A DNA stretch of 64,000 nt from QHCA01 sp038237645 (GTDB lineage: Bacteria > Actinomycetota > Actinomycetes > Mycobacteriales > QHCA01), in NCBI GenBank assembly GCA_038237645.1, contig JBBRYN010000005.1, forward strand, positions 20,570 to 84,569. The letters are read 5' to 3'. Under the pieces are notes generated by a model that saw only the letters and a program-made list of their open reading frames with translations, searched no databases and had not been told where the DNA came from. Below, in pieces: positions 18,607-26,280 of the stretch. The position numbers and the translations under genes were made by a program. Numbering within the stretch: the first letter of the stretch is position 1; every line of letters begins with the position of its first letter.

Positions 18607-20700
18607 TCACGGCCGGAAGTCACTCCCCAGGAATACGATCACGTCGGCGATGTTCTGCGCCCGCGCCGACACTTGTACGGGTGCGTCGGGCAGGCCGAGC
18701 GCGGCCGCCAGCCGGCCGGCGGCCAGCCTGGTCTTGGGCGTCGCGTCGAAGACCACGATGGCGCTCTGCTTGCGGCCCAACGGCTTCTCGTTGCGCGCGT
18801 CGACGTACACGAAGCCGGCTGCGACGATCTTGTCGCGGACCTGGCGGCCGAGCCCCGGTGCGCCCACCTGGTCGAGGATGAGGACCCGGTCGCCCCGGTC
18901 GAAGCGACCGGGCAGCCGTGAATTGGCGAGGATCTGGTTGACCATCCGGTTGACCCCGCCGGCCTCGATCCGGTAGCCGGCCTGACCGGTGCCATCGACC
19001 GCGAGCACGGGCATGACCTGGTAGGTCGTCCGGCCGACGGCCGAATCTGCGCGGACACCATCGAGCACGCCGGTCACCTGACTCTGGGTGCTGATCTCCG
19101 AACCCTTGCCGAGCTTGCCGGCCAGCAGGCTGAGCGCATCGCTACCCGAGGGCAGCTTTGCCAGCACCCCGGTCAGTACCCGCCGGAATCGAGGCAGGGA
19201 GGTCAACTCGTCCTCGCCGGGAGCACGGTAGGAGATCATCGCCAGCGCACGGGTGCCGTTGAGCTGCTGAGCCGGGCCCCTGGGCACCAGCACGCCGGAA
19301 CCTTTGCCGTTGCCGGTGATGTCGACATCTACGTCCACGGTGATCCCGCCGAGGCTGTCGACCAGGCGAGCGAAAGCCCGCTGGTCGAATACCCACGAGG
19401 TGTCTACGCGGACGCCCAGCAGGTCGGCCAGCGTGCTGCGGGACAGTGCGGGGCCGTCGGGGTGTCCGACCACCGTTCCGAAGGCCTGGACGCCGCGGCC
19501 CGGCACCTGGGCCACGACCTGGTTGGGCACCAGCACCACCGAGGCCTGTTTCCGCGTGGAGTCATCGGCCATCAGCGCGCTCGCGGTGGCGCCGCCGTCT
19601 TTGCCTCGTATCTGCAGCAGCATGGTCTGCTGGGTGCGCACGCCCGCCCCCGATGCCGTACGGACGGCGTCCCGGCCGTTGCGATCGTGACCGGTCAGGT
19701 AGAGGACGCCCCCCACCAGGCTCACCAGTAGCACGGCTGTGACCAGCACGCTGAGCACCTGCTGCCGGCGCCGCTTGCGCCGGGTCCGGGTGAGGGAGCG
19801 GCGGACGTCCTTCAACTCCAGCCGCGTGGTCGTCCGGGTGGAAGTACGCGCCCGCGACGAGCGCGGCGACGCCGAGTGCACTCGGGCGGCTGCCCGGGCG
19901 GCATAGGAGGACGTGCGCCGTGCCGTCGTCTCGGGTGGACCAGGTGGTTCCGTGCGCCGTGCCGGGGGCGATTGCCGGACCGGCGGCGGGAGGGACGCGG
20001 GGGGCTGCTCGGCGGCCGGGCGTGAGGATGGCGGCATCGAGGCAGGCGGCGAGAGGGACGGCGTGGATCGCCGCGACGACTGGGCGACCGGCGGGGGCGG
20101 GACGGATCTGGCTCGGGTGGGCGGAGGAGCTGATGCGGGCAGCGACGCGGACCGGGAGGGCGGCGGCACGTTGGCTGGGGGTGCCGTCGCGCGCAGGGGT
20201 GCCGTCGCGCGCAGGGGTGCCGTCGCGCGCAGGGGTGCCATCACGTGAGGCGGCGATGCGGTGGGCGGGGGCGCTGCCCACCGGGGGGTCGCCGCTCGGG
20301 GCGGCACAGCGAGCGGTTGGAACGACGCAAGGAAGGCCGGCGGAGGCGGGGGCGGCGGCATGACGGGCATGGAGGACGCCCGGTGTGCCGCCGGTGTCGC
20401 CGGGCGGCGTGACGGCGGTGGCGTATCGAGCGCTGGCGTATCGAGCGCTGGCGCCGACCGGAGCGGCGGCGGCGGCCTTTTCCCCGCCCGGGATGCCGCC
20501 GGTGGCGTCACCACTAGGTCGGTCGCCTGGGAAGGAGCCGGCGTTGCGGCAGGCGGGACGGTCGAATCGACGTCCGGCGCGGCCGGCGGGGAACTCGATG
20601 GAGCAGATGTCCAGCGGCCCGAGCGGCGGCGCCCGCCCCCCGGCCGGCGACCCGGGCCGAACAGCGGAGGCGGCGCTGCGGTGCCTGACGGCTCGCTCAC
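18607..20700 (-). CDS. LCP (LytR-CpsA-Psr) family glycopolymer ligase with long Pro-rich N-terminus
   Basis: LCP enzymes attach teichoic acids or arabinogalactan-like polymers to peptidoglycan outside the membrane. In this 697-residue protein the first 310 or so residues are Pro/Ala/Ser low complexity and basic, predicted cytoplasmic. One transmembrane helix follows at about 312-336 (VLSVLVTAVLLVSLVGGVLYL). The LCP domain at roughly 350-560 carries LADLLGVRVDTSWVFD, LVDSLGGITVDVD and SLPRFRRVL, and a LytR_C domain ends the protein. The GTG at 20700 overlaps the nadD stop. The N-terminal region contains perfect 18-base DNA repeats, suggesting a recently expanded, weakly constrained tail. Confidence 0.9.
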   Translation of the reverse strand: MSEPSGTAAPPPLFGPGRRPGGGRRRSGRWTSAPSSSPPAAPDVDSTVPPAATPAPSQATDLVVTPPAASRAGKRPPPPLRSAPALDTPALDTPPPSRRPATPAAHRASSMPVMPPPPPPPAFLASFQPLAVPPRAATPRWAAPPPTASPPHVMAPLRATAPLRATAPLRATAPPANVPPPSRSASLPASAPPPTRARSVPPPPVAQSSRRSTPSLSPPASMPPSSRPAAEQPPASLPPPVRQSPPARRTEPPGPPETTARRTSSYAARAAARVHSASPRSSRARTSTRTTTRLELKDVRRSLTRTRRKRRRQQVLSVLVTAVLLVSLVGGVLYLTGHDRNGRDAVRTASGAGVRTQQTMLLQIRGKDGGATASALMADDSTRKQASVVLVPNQVVAQVPGRGVQAFGTVVGHPDGPALSRSTLADLLGVRVDTSWVFDQRAFARLVDSLGGITVDVDVDITGNGKGSGVLVPRGPAQQLNGTRALAMISYRAPGEDELTSLPRFRRVLTGVLAKLPSGSDALSLLAGKLGKGSEISTQSQVTGVLDGVRADSAVGRTTYQVMPVLAVDGTGQAGYRIEAGGVNRMVNQILANSRLPGRFDRGDRVLILDQVGAPGLGRQVRDKIVAAGFVYVDARNEKPLGRKQSAIVVFDATPKTRLAAGRLAAALGLPDAPVQVSARAQNIADVIVFLGSDFRP
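20181..20234. repeat. 18-base tandem repeat within the LCP gene, three copies
   Basis: GTGCCGTCGCGCGCAGGG is repeated three times without change and a fourth copy has begun. It encodes repeating ATAPLR units in the cytoplasmic Pro-rich tail of the LCP protein. A shorter 15-base repeat encoding ALDTP lies in the same tail near 20420-20450. The lengths are multiples of three, so expansion or contraction keeps the frame. Confidence 0.85.
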
Positions 20701-21299
20701 CGTGCCCTCGCCGAACGGTAGAGATGGTTCTTCTCGATGTACTGCACCACACCGTCGGGAGTCAGGTACCAGACCGGCCGGCCGGCCCGGACCCGCTCCC
20801 GGCACGCGCTTGACGAGATGGTCATTGCCGGTATCTCCACCAGCGTCACCACCCCTTCGGGAAGGTGGGCAGCGGCCAGATCGTAGCCTGGTCGGGTCAC
20901 TCCGACGAAATGCGCCAGGTCGAAAAGATCGTCGGCTCGTCGCCAGGACAGGATCTGCCCGAGGGCATCGGCCCCGGTGATGAAGAAAATCTCGACTTCA
21001 GGGCCATGTTCGGTGCGCAGGTCACGCAACGTGTCGATCGTGTAGGTGGGCCCCGAACGGTCCATGTCGACCCGGCTGACGGAGAACTGCGGGTTGGACG
21101 CTGTCGCGATGACAGTCATCAGGTAGCGGTGTTCGGCGGTGCTTACCGGCTCGCCCCCCTTCTGCCACGGTCGACCCGTAGGCACGAACACGACGCGGTC
21201 GAGCGAAAAGAGCGCGGCCACCTCGCTCGCGGCTACCAGGTGCCCATGATGGACGGGGTCGAAGGTCCCGCCCATGACCCCAAGTCGCTGTGCCTGCAT
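20697..21299 (-). CDS. nadD: Nicotinate-nucleotide adenylyltransferase
   Basis: NAD biosynthesis enzyme joining nicotinate mononucleotide with ATP. The 200-residue form starting MQAQRLGVMGGTFDPVHHGH is used; it contains the nucleotidyltransferase GGTFDPVHxGH signature at residues 9-19. PTGRPWQKGG and the C-terminal ISSSACRERVRAG are also typical. Upstream in-frame codons exist (GTG two codons before and further ones) but are not needed. It heads the nadD-LCP-rsfS-phosphatase run and overlaps the LCP start by four bases. Confidence 0.95.
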   Translation of the reverse strand: MQAQRLGVMGGTFDPVHHGHLVAASEVAALFSLDRVVFVPTGRPWQKGGEPVSTAEHRYLMTVIATASNPQFSVSRVDMDRSGPTYTIDTLRDLRTEHGPEVEIFFITGADALGQILSWRRADDLFDLAHFVGVTRPGYDLAAAHLPEGVVTLVEIPAMTISSSACRERVRAGRPVWYLTPDGVVQYIEKNHLYRSARAR

Positions 21300-21386
21300 G
21301 CTCACGTGAGCCACCCTAGCCAGGCGGCGGATGCGACCGAAATGGTGCACTTTGACCGCACCGCCCGCGCTGAACGAGTCGTGCGG

Positions 21387-22088
21387 TCAACCTGTCCGAC
21401 GGGCGCGCAGGAGGAGGGACACTCCCTTGCGTCCGCCGACCGGTAGCAGCCGCTCGGCTCGGATGATCGTCGTCAACCCGGCGTTGACGACAGGGTGCAG
21501 CGCCGTCAGGTCACTCTCGGTCGAGCCGCGTCGACGCAGCCGAACGACCGGCCGCAACAGGACATTCCAGCTCCGGACGTCCTCCACCGTCAGACCCGCG
21601 CCCTCGATGAGGGCCTGCAGACCCCCGCGGTCGTAGCGCCGGACATGGCCGACGGCCTCGTCGTGGGCCGACCACAGGTCCATGTCGCAGGGCACGGCGA
21701 CAAGCAGGGTGCCCCCGGGCCGCAACACCCGATGGATCTCGGCGGCGGCGGTCGCGTCGTCGGCGATGTGTTCGAGCACGTCGAACGCCACCACGAGGTC
21801 GACCTCACCGGACCGCAGCGGCAGCGCGATGCCGTCCGCCCGGATGGCACGGAGGCCGCGCCGGGCGGCGGTGAGTGCGCCCTCCTCGCCGTACTCCACG
21901 ACCAGCTCACGCCAGCCGTGCTCGCGCAGGACGCGGGAATTGCCCCCGCCGGCGGCACCGATGTCGACGGCCCAGCCAGGCGGGCCGGGCAGCCTGGCCA
22001 GCTCACGGGCGAGCAGCCAGCGCCGCTCGCGATACCACCAATGGCGGTCTTCCAGTGTCGCCAGCTTGGTAACCTCGGTTGCATCCAC
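21387..22088 (-). CDS. Class I SAM-dependent methyltransferase
   Basis: A Rossmann-fold methyltransferase of about 233 residues. The SAM-binding motif I is VDIGAAGGGNSRVL, with DLVVAFDVLEHIADD as motif II/III and VLRPGGTLLVAVP after it. HWWYRERRWLL near the N-terminus is shared with methyltransferases that act on lipids or glycans next to GT2 enzymes. The substrate is unknown; the divergent glycosyltransferase suggests a polyprenyl-linked sugar pathway. The GTG at 22088 is chosen. An ATG at 22130 would overlap the neighbouring gene's own ATG on the other strand. Confidence 0.85.
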   Translation of the reverse strand: MDATEVTKLATLEDRHWWYRERRWLLARELARLPGPPGWAVDIGAAGGGNSRVLREHGWRELVVEYGEEGALTAARRGLRAIRADGIALPLRSGEVDLVVAFDVLEHIADDATAAAEIHRVLRPGGTLLVAVPCDMDLWSAHDEAVGHVRRYDRGGLQALIEGAGLTVEDVRSWNVLLRPVVRLRRRGSTESDLTALHPVVNAGLTTIIRAERLLPVGGRKGVSLLLRARRTG

Positions 22089-22128
22089 GTCTGGAGAGTC
22101 TGCCCTACCCCGAGGTTGAGGACCGATC

Positions 22129-23085
22129 ATGCTGAGCGTCGTCGTGCCGATGTACGACGAGGAAGCCGTCCTCCCGCACACGCTGCCTCGGATGCGCGCC
22201 GCCCTCGACGCGTTGGGCTGCAGCTACGAGCTCGTCTGCGTCGACGACGGAAGCTCGGACGGCACGGCCACATTGCTGCGCGCCGCCCGCGCCGGCTGGC
22301 CGCAGTTGCGCCTGGTCCGGCTGCGGGTCAATGCCGGCCACCAGGCCGCACTGACCGCCGGCCTCGACGCCGCGATCGGCGACCATGTGGTCACCATCGA
22401 CGCCGACCTGCAGGACCCGCCCGAGCTGATCGGGGCGATGCTGGCGCGGGCCGTCGAGGAGGGCGTCGACGTCGTCTATGCCGTACGCGCGGACCGCTCG
22501 GCCGACAGCACGTTCAAGCGCGTCACTGCCGACCTGTATTACCGCCTGGCCCGCCGGGTCGCCGGGTCGCAGACGCCGGCGCACGCGGGAGACTTCCGGC
22601 TGATGAGCCGGGCCGCGGTCGACGCGCTGCGGAGCCTGCCCGAGCGCCATCGGGTCTATCGCCTCCTCATCCCCTGGCTCGGCTTCCCCAGCGCAACCGT
22701 GACCTACGCCCGCTCGGCGCGCGCGGCCGGCACCACCAAGTACCCCCTGTCGAAGATGGTGCGCCTCGCGGCAGACAGCATCACCTCGTTCACCGCCGCG
22801 CCGTTGCGGCTCGCCACCTGGCTGGGAGCAGGCGGATTCGTGCTCTGCCTGCTTATTGGCAGCGCCTCGGTGATCGCCTACTTCGCCGGTGCGACCGTGC
22901 CGGGCTGGGCATCCCTGACGGTCGCAGTGATGTTCATCGGGGCGGTCCAGTTGCTCTGCCTGGGATTGCTCGGTGAATACGTCGCCAGGCTGTTCGCCGA
23001 GATGCAGCGCCGGCCGCTGTACTTCGTCGCCGAGGACACCGCCTCCCCTGCCCGCTCGGCACTGCGGGACCTGCCGACGGCCTAG
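22129..23085 (+). CDS. Family 2 glycosyltransferase (polyprenyl-phosphate sugar transferase type)
   Basis: A 318-residue GtrB/DPM1-like enzyme moving a sugar from a nucleotide donor onto a polyprenyl phosphate at the membrane. The GT-A domain has VVVPMYDEEAVL, the VDDGSSDGT donor loop and the DADLQDPPELI metal-binding region. Two transmembrane helices follow (LATWLGAGGFVLCLLIGSASV, and SLTVAVMFIGAVQLLCLGLLGEYVARL), the usual GtrB topology. It is divergent from the methyltransferase. Confidence 0.92.
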   Translation: MLSVVVPMYDEEAVLPHTLPRMRAALDALGCSYELVCVDDGSSDGTATLLRAARAGWPQLRLVRLRVNAGHQAALTAGLDAAIGDHVVTIDADLQDPPELIGAMLARAVEEGVDVVYAVRADRSADSTFKRVTADLYYRLARRVAGSQTPAHAGDFRLMSRAAVDALRSLPERHRVYRLLIPWLGFPSATVTYARSARAAGTTKYPLSKMVRLAADSITSFTAAPLRLATWLGAGGFVLCLLIGSASVIAYFAGATVPGWASLTVAVMFIGAVQLLCLGLLGEYVARLFAEMQRRPLYFVAEDTASPARSALRDLPTA

Positions 23086-23089
23086 TCGA

Positions 23090-23123
23090 GCGAGCATCGA
23101 GCGCAGCGAGGAGCGCAGCGAGA
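23090..23123. repeat. Short GAGCGCAGCGAG tandem repeat in an intergenic region
   Basis: Downstream of the glycosyltransferase the sequence CATCGAGCGCAGCGAG is followed immediately by a second GAGCGCAGCGAG. The block is flanked on both sides by ACGGCCTAG, the sequence around the glycosyltransferase stop codon. It looks like a short duplication or a member of a GAGCGxAGCGAG repeat family common in GC-rich actinobacterial genomes. No gene or terminator with a T-run is visible. Confidence 0.5.
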
Positions 23124-23167
23124 TAACGGCCTAGTGACCCTTGGTCGCTATGGCGTCACTCAGTCGG

Positions 23168-26155
23168 TCAGGGCGCGGCCACGCCGTAGACCTCCAGCTC
23201 CCGGCTGTCGACGAAGCTGCACCCGGAGAACGGGCCGGGGCAGGTGCCTACCTGCAGCGCCTGGCTGTCCTGCATGGTGTAGCGCAGGTATTGCACTCCC
23301 GCCGTGGACCCGGCGGCCAGGGACGGCAGGCTGAAGTGGCCACGATCAGCCGGCGTGAACGTCCCGCCGGCCGCCGGTGTCCACGTCGTGCCGTCGGTCG
23401 ACGTCTCGAGGGTGTAAGGGCCGGTCGAGGCACTGCCTCCGTCGCCGCAGGTGTTGCTCGGGTCGATGGCGACCTGGGCGATGTTGACCGCGACCGGCAG
23501 CTTGACGACCAGGAACTTGGCCGTCACGGTGGAGCCGGTCAGGATCCGGTCGGTGCTCCAGCCCTGACCCTGCGACTGGTCGATCATCCGATCCGCGCCG
23601 CAGCCGGCGCCGGCGTACTCGTCGCCGTTGGTGTCCGTCACCGAGGCACCGCCGGCGAGGGCGGCCCAGTCGCGGCGCAAATTCCAGTCCAGGGTGTTGA
23701 CCCGGCTGGCGATAGAGACGGTCTGCACCTGGCGGTCGAAGCCGGCGCCACCGGCCGACACCTTGGGATAGGTGCCGGGCAGGATGTCGTCGATCGTGTA
23801 CTTCCCGGCCGCGTCAGTCGTCGCCGTGTAGGCATTGAGGCCGGAGGCGTGCCCGCCGAAGACCACCACTGCCTGGGAGATCCCCGCATGTGAGCTGTCG
23901 TCGACGACTGTCCCGGTCAGCGAACCCCGCGGTGTGCCGGGTGCGGGGGGCAGGCTGAAGTCCTCCACGGGTGCGGTGTCGTCACCATCGACGGCGGCGG
24001 CGAAGAAGCCCATGCCGCGGTGCGCGAATACCCTCCACAGCTTGGTCCGGGCAGCCCCACCGTTGACGGCCGCGTCGGCCTGCACGATGGCGTTGCGCAT
24101 GTCGAGGAAGGACGGGTTGGCCACGGACAGCTCCATCGCCCGGGTCACCAGTGACTCCGCGAGCTTGGAACCCAGGGCGGCGCGCAGGTCCCACAGCGTC
24201 TCGCCCCAGATCTCGCCGTCGGCGTGCACCTCGGGCTGGCCGATCACCTGGCCGAAGTCGCCGTAGGTGTAGCCACCCGGCCCTGCCGCTGCCGATCCCG
24301 GGCACCTGGCCGACGTGGTGCCCACCGGGCAGTCGAGCGGCTGGGTGCGCAACAGGTCGGCGCCGTGGGCGACATAGTCACCCACCCGGACCTCGCCCGG
24401 AGCGGCCGTGTCGGTCTGGAAGCCTGAATTCGTCAGGAAGTCCATCGCATACCAGTCACTCCACGCCTCACCCATCGATCCCGCCTGCACGTTGCCCAGG
24501 GTGGACACACCGCTCGCGTCGACGACGAGGCGGTTGGACAGGCCGTGGGTGTATTCGTGGTAGACGATGCTGGCGTCGTCGCCGCCGTTGGCCTGCAGGA
24601 ACGGATCGGCGGAGTTGGCGGGGCTGTGGAACAGGTACATCTGCATCGTGGGCGGGGTGCCGTCCGGCGGGGTCGACATGTTGGCGTTGTCGACGTGACT
24701 GCTGTCCGGCAACCCGCCGGCGGTGTCGGCACCGTCGTCGGGCTGGGTGTCGACGGCGTCACCGTCGACCGCCTCGAAGTTGCCGGACACCCGGGTGAAA
24801 CCGATGGGGGCAGCCTTGAGGTGATCGTGGAACTTGCTCACGTAGTAGAAGACCTGCACCGCGTTCTGCCGGCGGTCGGCCGTCCAGGAGTTCGCGACGG
24901 ATGGGTTCCACGAGCACTGGTACCGCGCCGAGCAGAAGGGGCCACCGACGCTGCTGTTGACGTTGACGAAGGGGAACCTGAAGCTGTCGGGGCCGGGCGG
25001 GACCTCTTCGGCTGCCTGCGCCACGTTGTCGTCGTTGACGTCGGAGAAGACGTGCGCTGTGTTGCCGGCCAGCCGCGGCGAGTCGGCCGGCAGCCACCCT
25101 GAGGCGGTGAGGTTCACAACCTTGGCCGTGCCGCCCTTCGGGGCGCCGGGGTAGTTTTCCCACACCGAGCCCGTCGCCGGTCCAGCGGCAGGCTTTGCGG
25201 CCGGCTCGGGGGCGGCGTCCGCGACGAGACGGTGGCGATAGAGCACCCGCCCGGTCGTGGCGTCGACGACATGCAGCACCAGTTGGCCGCCGGCCGGGGT
25301 GGTGAGCGTCTGCCACGCCACGCGAGGACCGGCCACCGACTGGAAGACCACCAGGCCGGCCCGGTCGCCGTTGCCGAACCGGGTCGAGCGGGCTGCCCCG
25401 GTGGCCGGTGATGACTTGGCCGCGACAGGCCGGCCGAAGACGTCGCCGGCGGCGGCGGTCCGGGCGGCAACGGCGTCAAGCTTGGTGGCAGTGCTCGCAG
25501 TGTGAAGACCGCTTAACGGCGAGCCCTGCACGTTGACGAGTCGGCCGTCCTTGGTCACCGCGGCCTTCAGCCCGTTGCCGAACACGGGCACGTTGCCGGC
25601 GTACTGCACCCAGCTCAGGTGATGAACGCCGGCCACGTCGACGTAGTCCCTGCGCAGCCGCAGGGTGGCCAGGTCGGCGGAGTTGAGCCCGAACACGTCG
25701 GGGTTTCCGCGGATGTAGCCGGTGACTACAGCCGACGGCGCGGACCTGCTCGGCCCGGTGAGGAAACCGTCCAGCCGGGAAACCGTCCGTGGGGTGGCGG
25801 TGAGGGGGTCGATCGCGATGACGCCCTGGACACCCAGGGCGGTGCGCAGGGCCTTGAGACCTGGCCGTGCCGCTGCCGCCTGCTGCGCCGCCCGCACCCG
25901 CAAGACCTGCCGGCTCGAGGCGTCCGCGCGGGAGTCGTAGAAGGGGGCCTTATCGCCAGTCGCCTGGCCACCGGTTGCGTGGGTGCCTGCCGGGGCAGGG
26001 CCGGCATTCGCGCCCTGCGGCCGGACCGCCGCAGCCGAGCCGGTGGCCGGCATGGCAAGCGCGATCACGGCGCCGCCGGCGAGGGCGATGACGGCCGTGC
26101 GTCGGGACGTGAGCAACCTCCGACGGTGTCGCAACGTCGAGCGGTCGATGACCAT
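23168..26155 (-). CDS. Secreted M36 family (fungalysin-like) metallopeptidase
   Basis: A 995-residue exported zinc protease. An N-terminal Tat/Sec-like signal (RRRLLTSRRTAVIALAGGAVIALAM, then Ala-rich cleavage region) precedes a propeptide with FTP-like and PepSY-like regions (SLNSADLATLRLRRDYVD, VLHVVDATTGRVLYRHRLV). The catalytic HEYTH lies near residue 532 in YHEYTHGLSNRLV, and GEAWSDWYAMDFL supplies the third zinc ligand. A carboxypeptidase-regulatory-like beta domain and a discoidin-like domain with three Cys follow at the C-terminus. It is probably monocistronic. It may serve nutrient scavenging; the substrate is unknown. Confidence 0.9.
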   Translation of the reverse strand: MVIDRSTLRHRRRLLTSRRTAVIALAGGAVIALAMPATGSAAAVRPQGANAGPAPAGTHATGGQATGDKAPFYDSRADASSRQVLRVRAAQQAAAARPGLKALRTALGVQGVIAIDPLTATPRTVSRLDGFLTGPSRSAPSAVVTGYIRGNPDVFGLNSADLATLRLRRDYVDVAGVHHLSWVQYAGNVPVFGNGLKAAVTKDGRLVNVQGSPLSGLHTASTATKLDAVAARTAAAGDVFGRPVAAKSSPATGAARSTRFGNGDRAGLVVFQSVAGPRVAWQTLTTPAGGQLVLHVVDATTGRVLYRHRLVADAAPEPAAKPAAGPATGSVWENYPGAPKGGTAKVVNLTASGWLPADSPRLAGNTAHVFSDVNDDNVAQAAEEVPPGPDSFRFPFVNVNSSVGGPFCSARYQCSWNPSVANSWTADRRQNAVQVFYYVSKFHDHLKAAPIGFTRVSGNFEAVDGDAVDTQPDDGADTAGGLPDSSHVDNANMSTPPDGTPPTMQMYLFHSPANSADPFLQANGGDDASIVYHEYTHGLSNRLVVDASGVSTLGNVQAGSMGEAWSDWYAMDFLTNSGFQTDTAAPGEVRVGDYVAHGADLLRTQPLDCPVGTTSARCPGSAAAGPGGYTYGDFGQVIGQPEVHADGEIWGETLWDLRAALGSKLAESLVTRAMELSVANPSFLDMRNAIVQADAAVNGGAARTKLWRVFAHRGMGFFAAAVDGDDTAPVEDFSLPPAPGTPRGSLTGTVVDDSSHAGISQAVVVFGGHASGLNAYTATTDAAGKYTIDDILPGTYPKVSAGGAGFDRQVQTVSIASRVNTLDWNLRRDWAALAGGASVTDTNGDEYAGAGCGADRMIDQSQGQGWSTDRILTGSTVTAKFLVVKLPVAVNIAQVAIDPSNTCGDGGSASTGPYTLETSTDGTTWTPAAGGTFTPADRGHFSLPSLAAGSTAGVQYLRYTMQDSQALQVGTCPGPFSGCSFVDSRELEVYGVAAP

Positions 26156-26280
26156 GCGTTACCTCTCGTGCACCGATAAGCGTCTATCCCGGTGGAAACC
26201 TTGGGGCAGTCTGTCGAGGTGGCCGTGGATAAGCAAGCGACGCTGCGCGGGCGCGCGACCCCCAGTGTCACCACCCGGCG

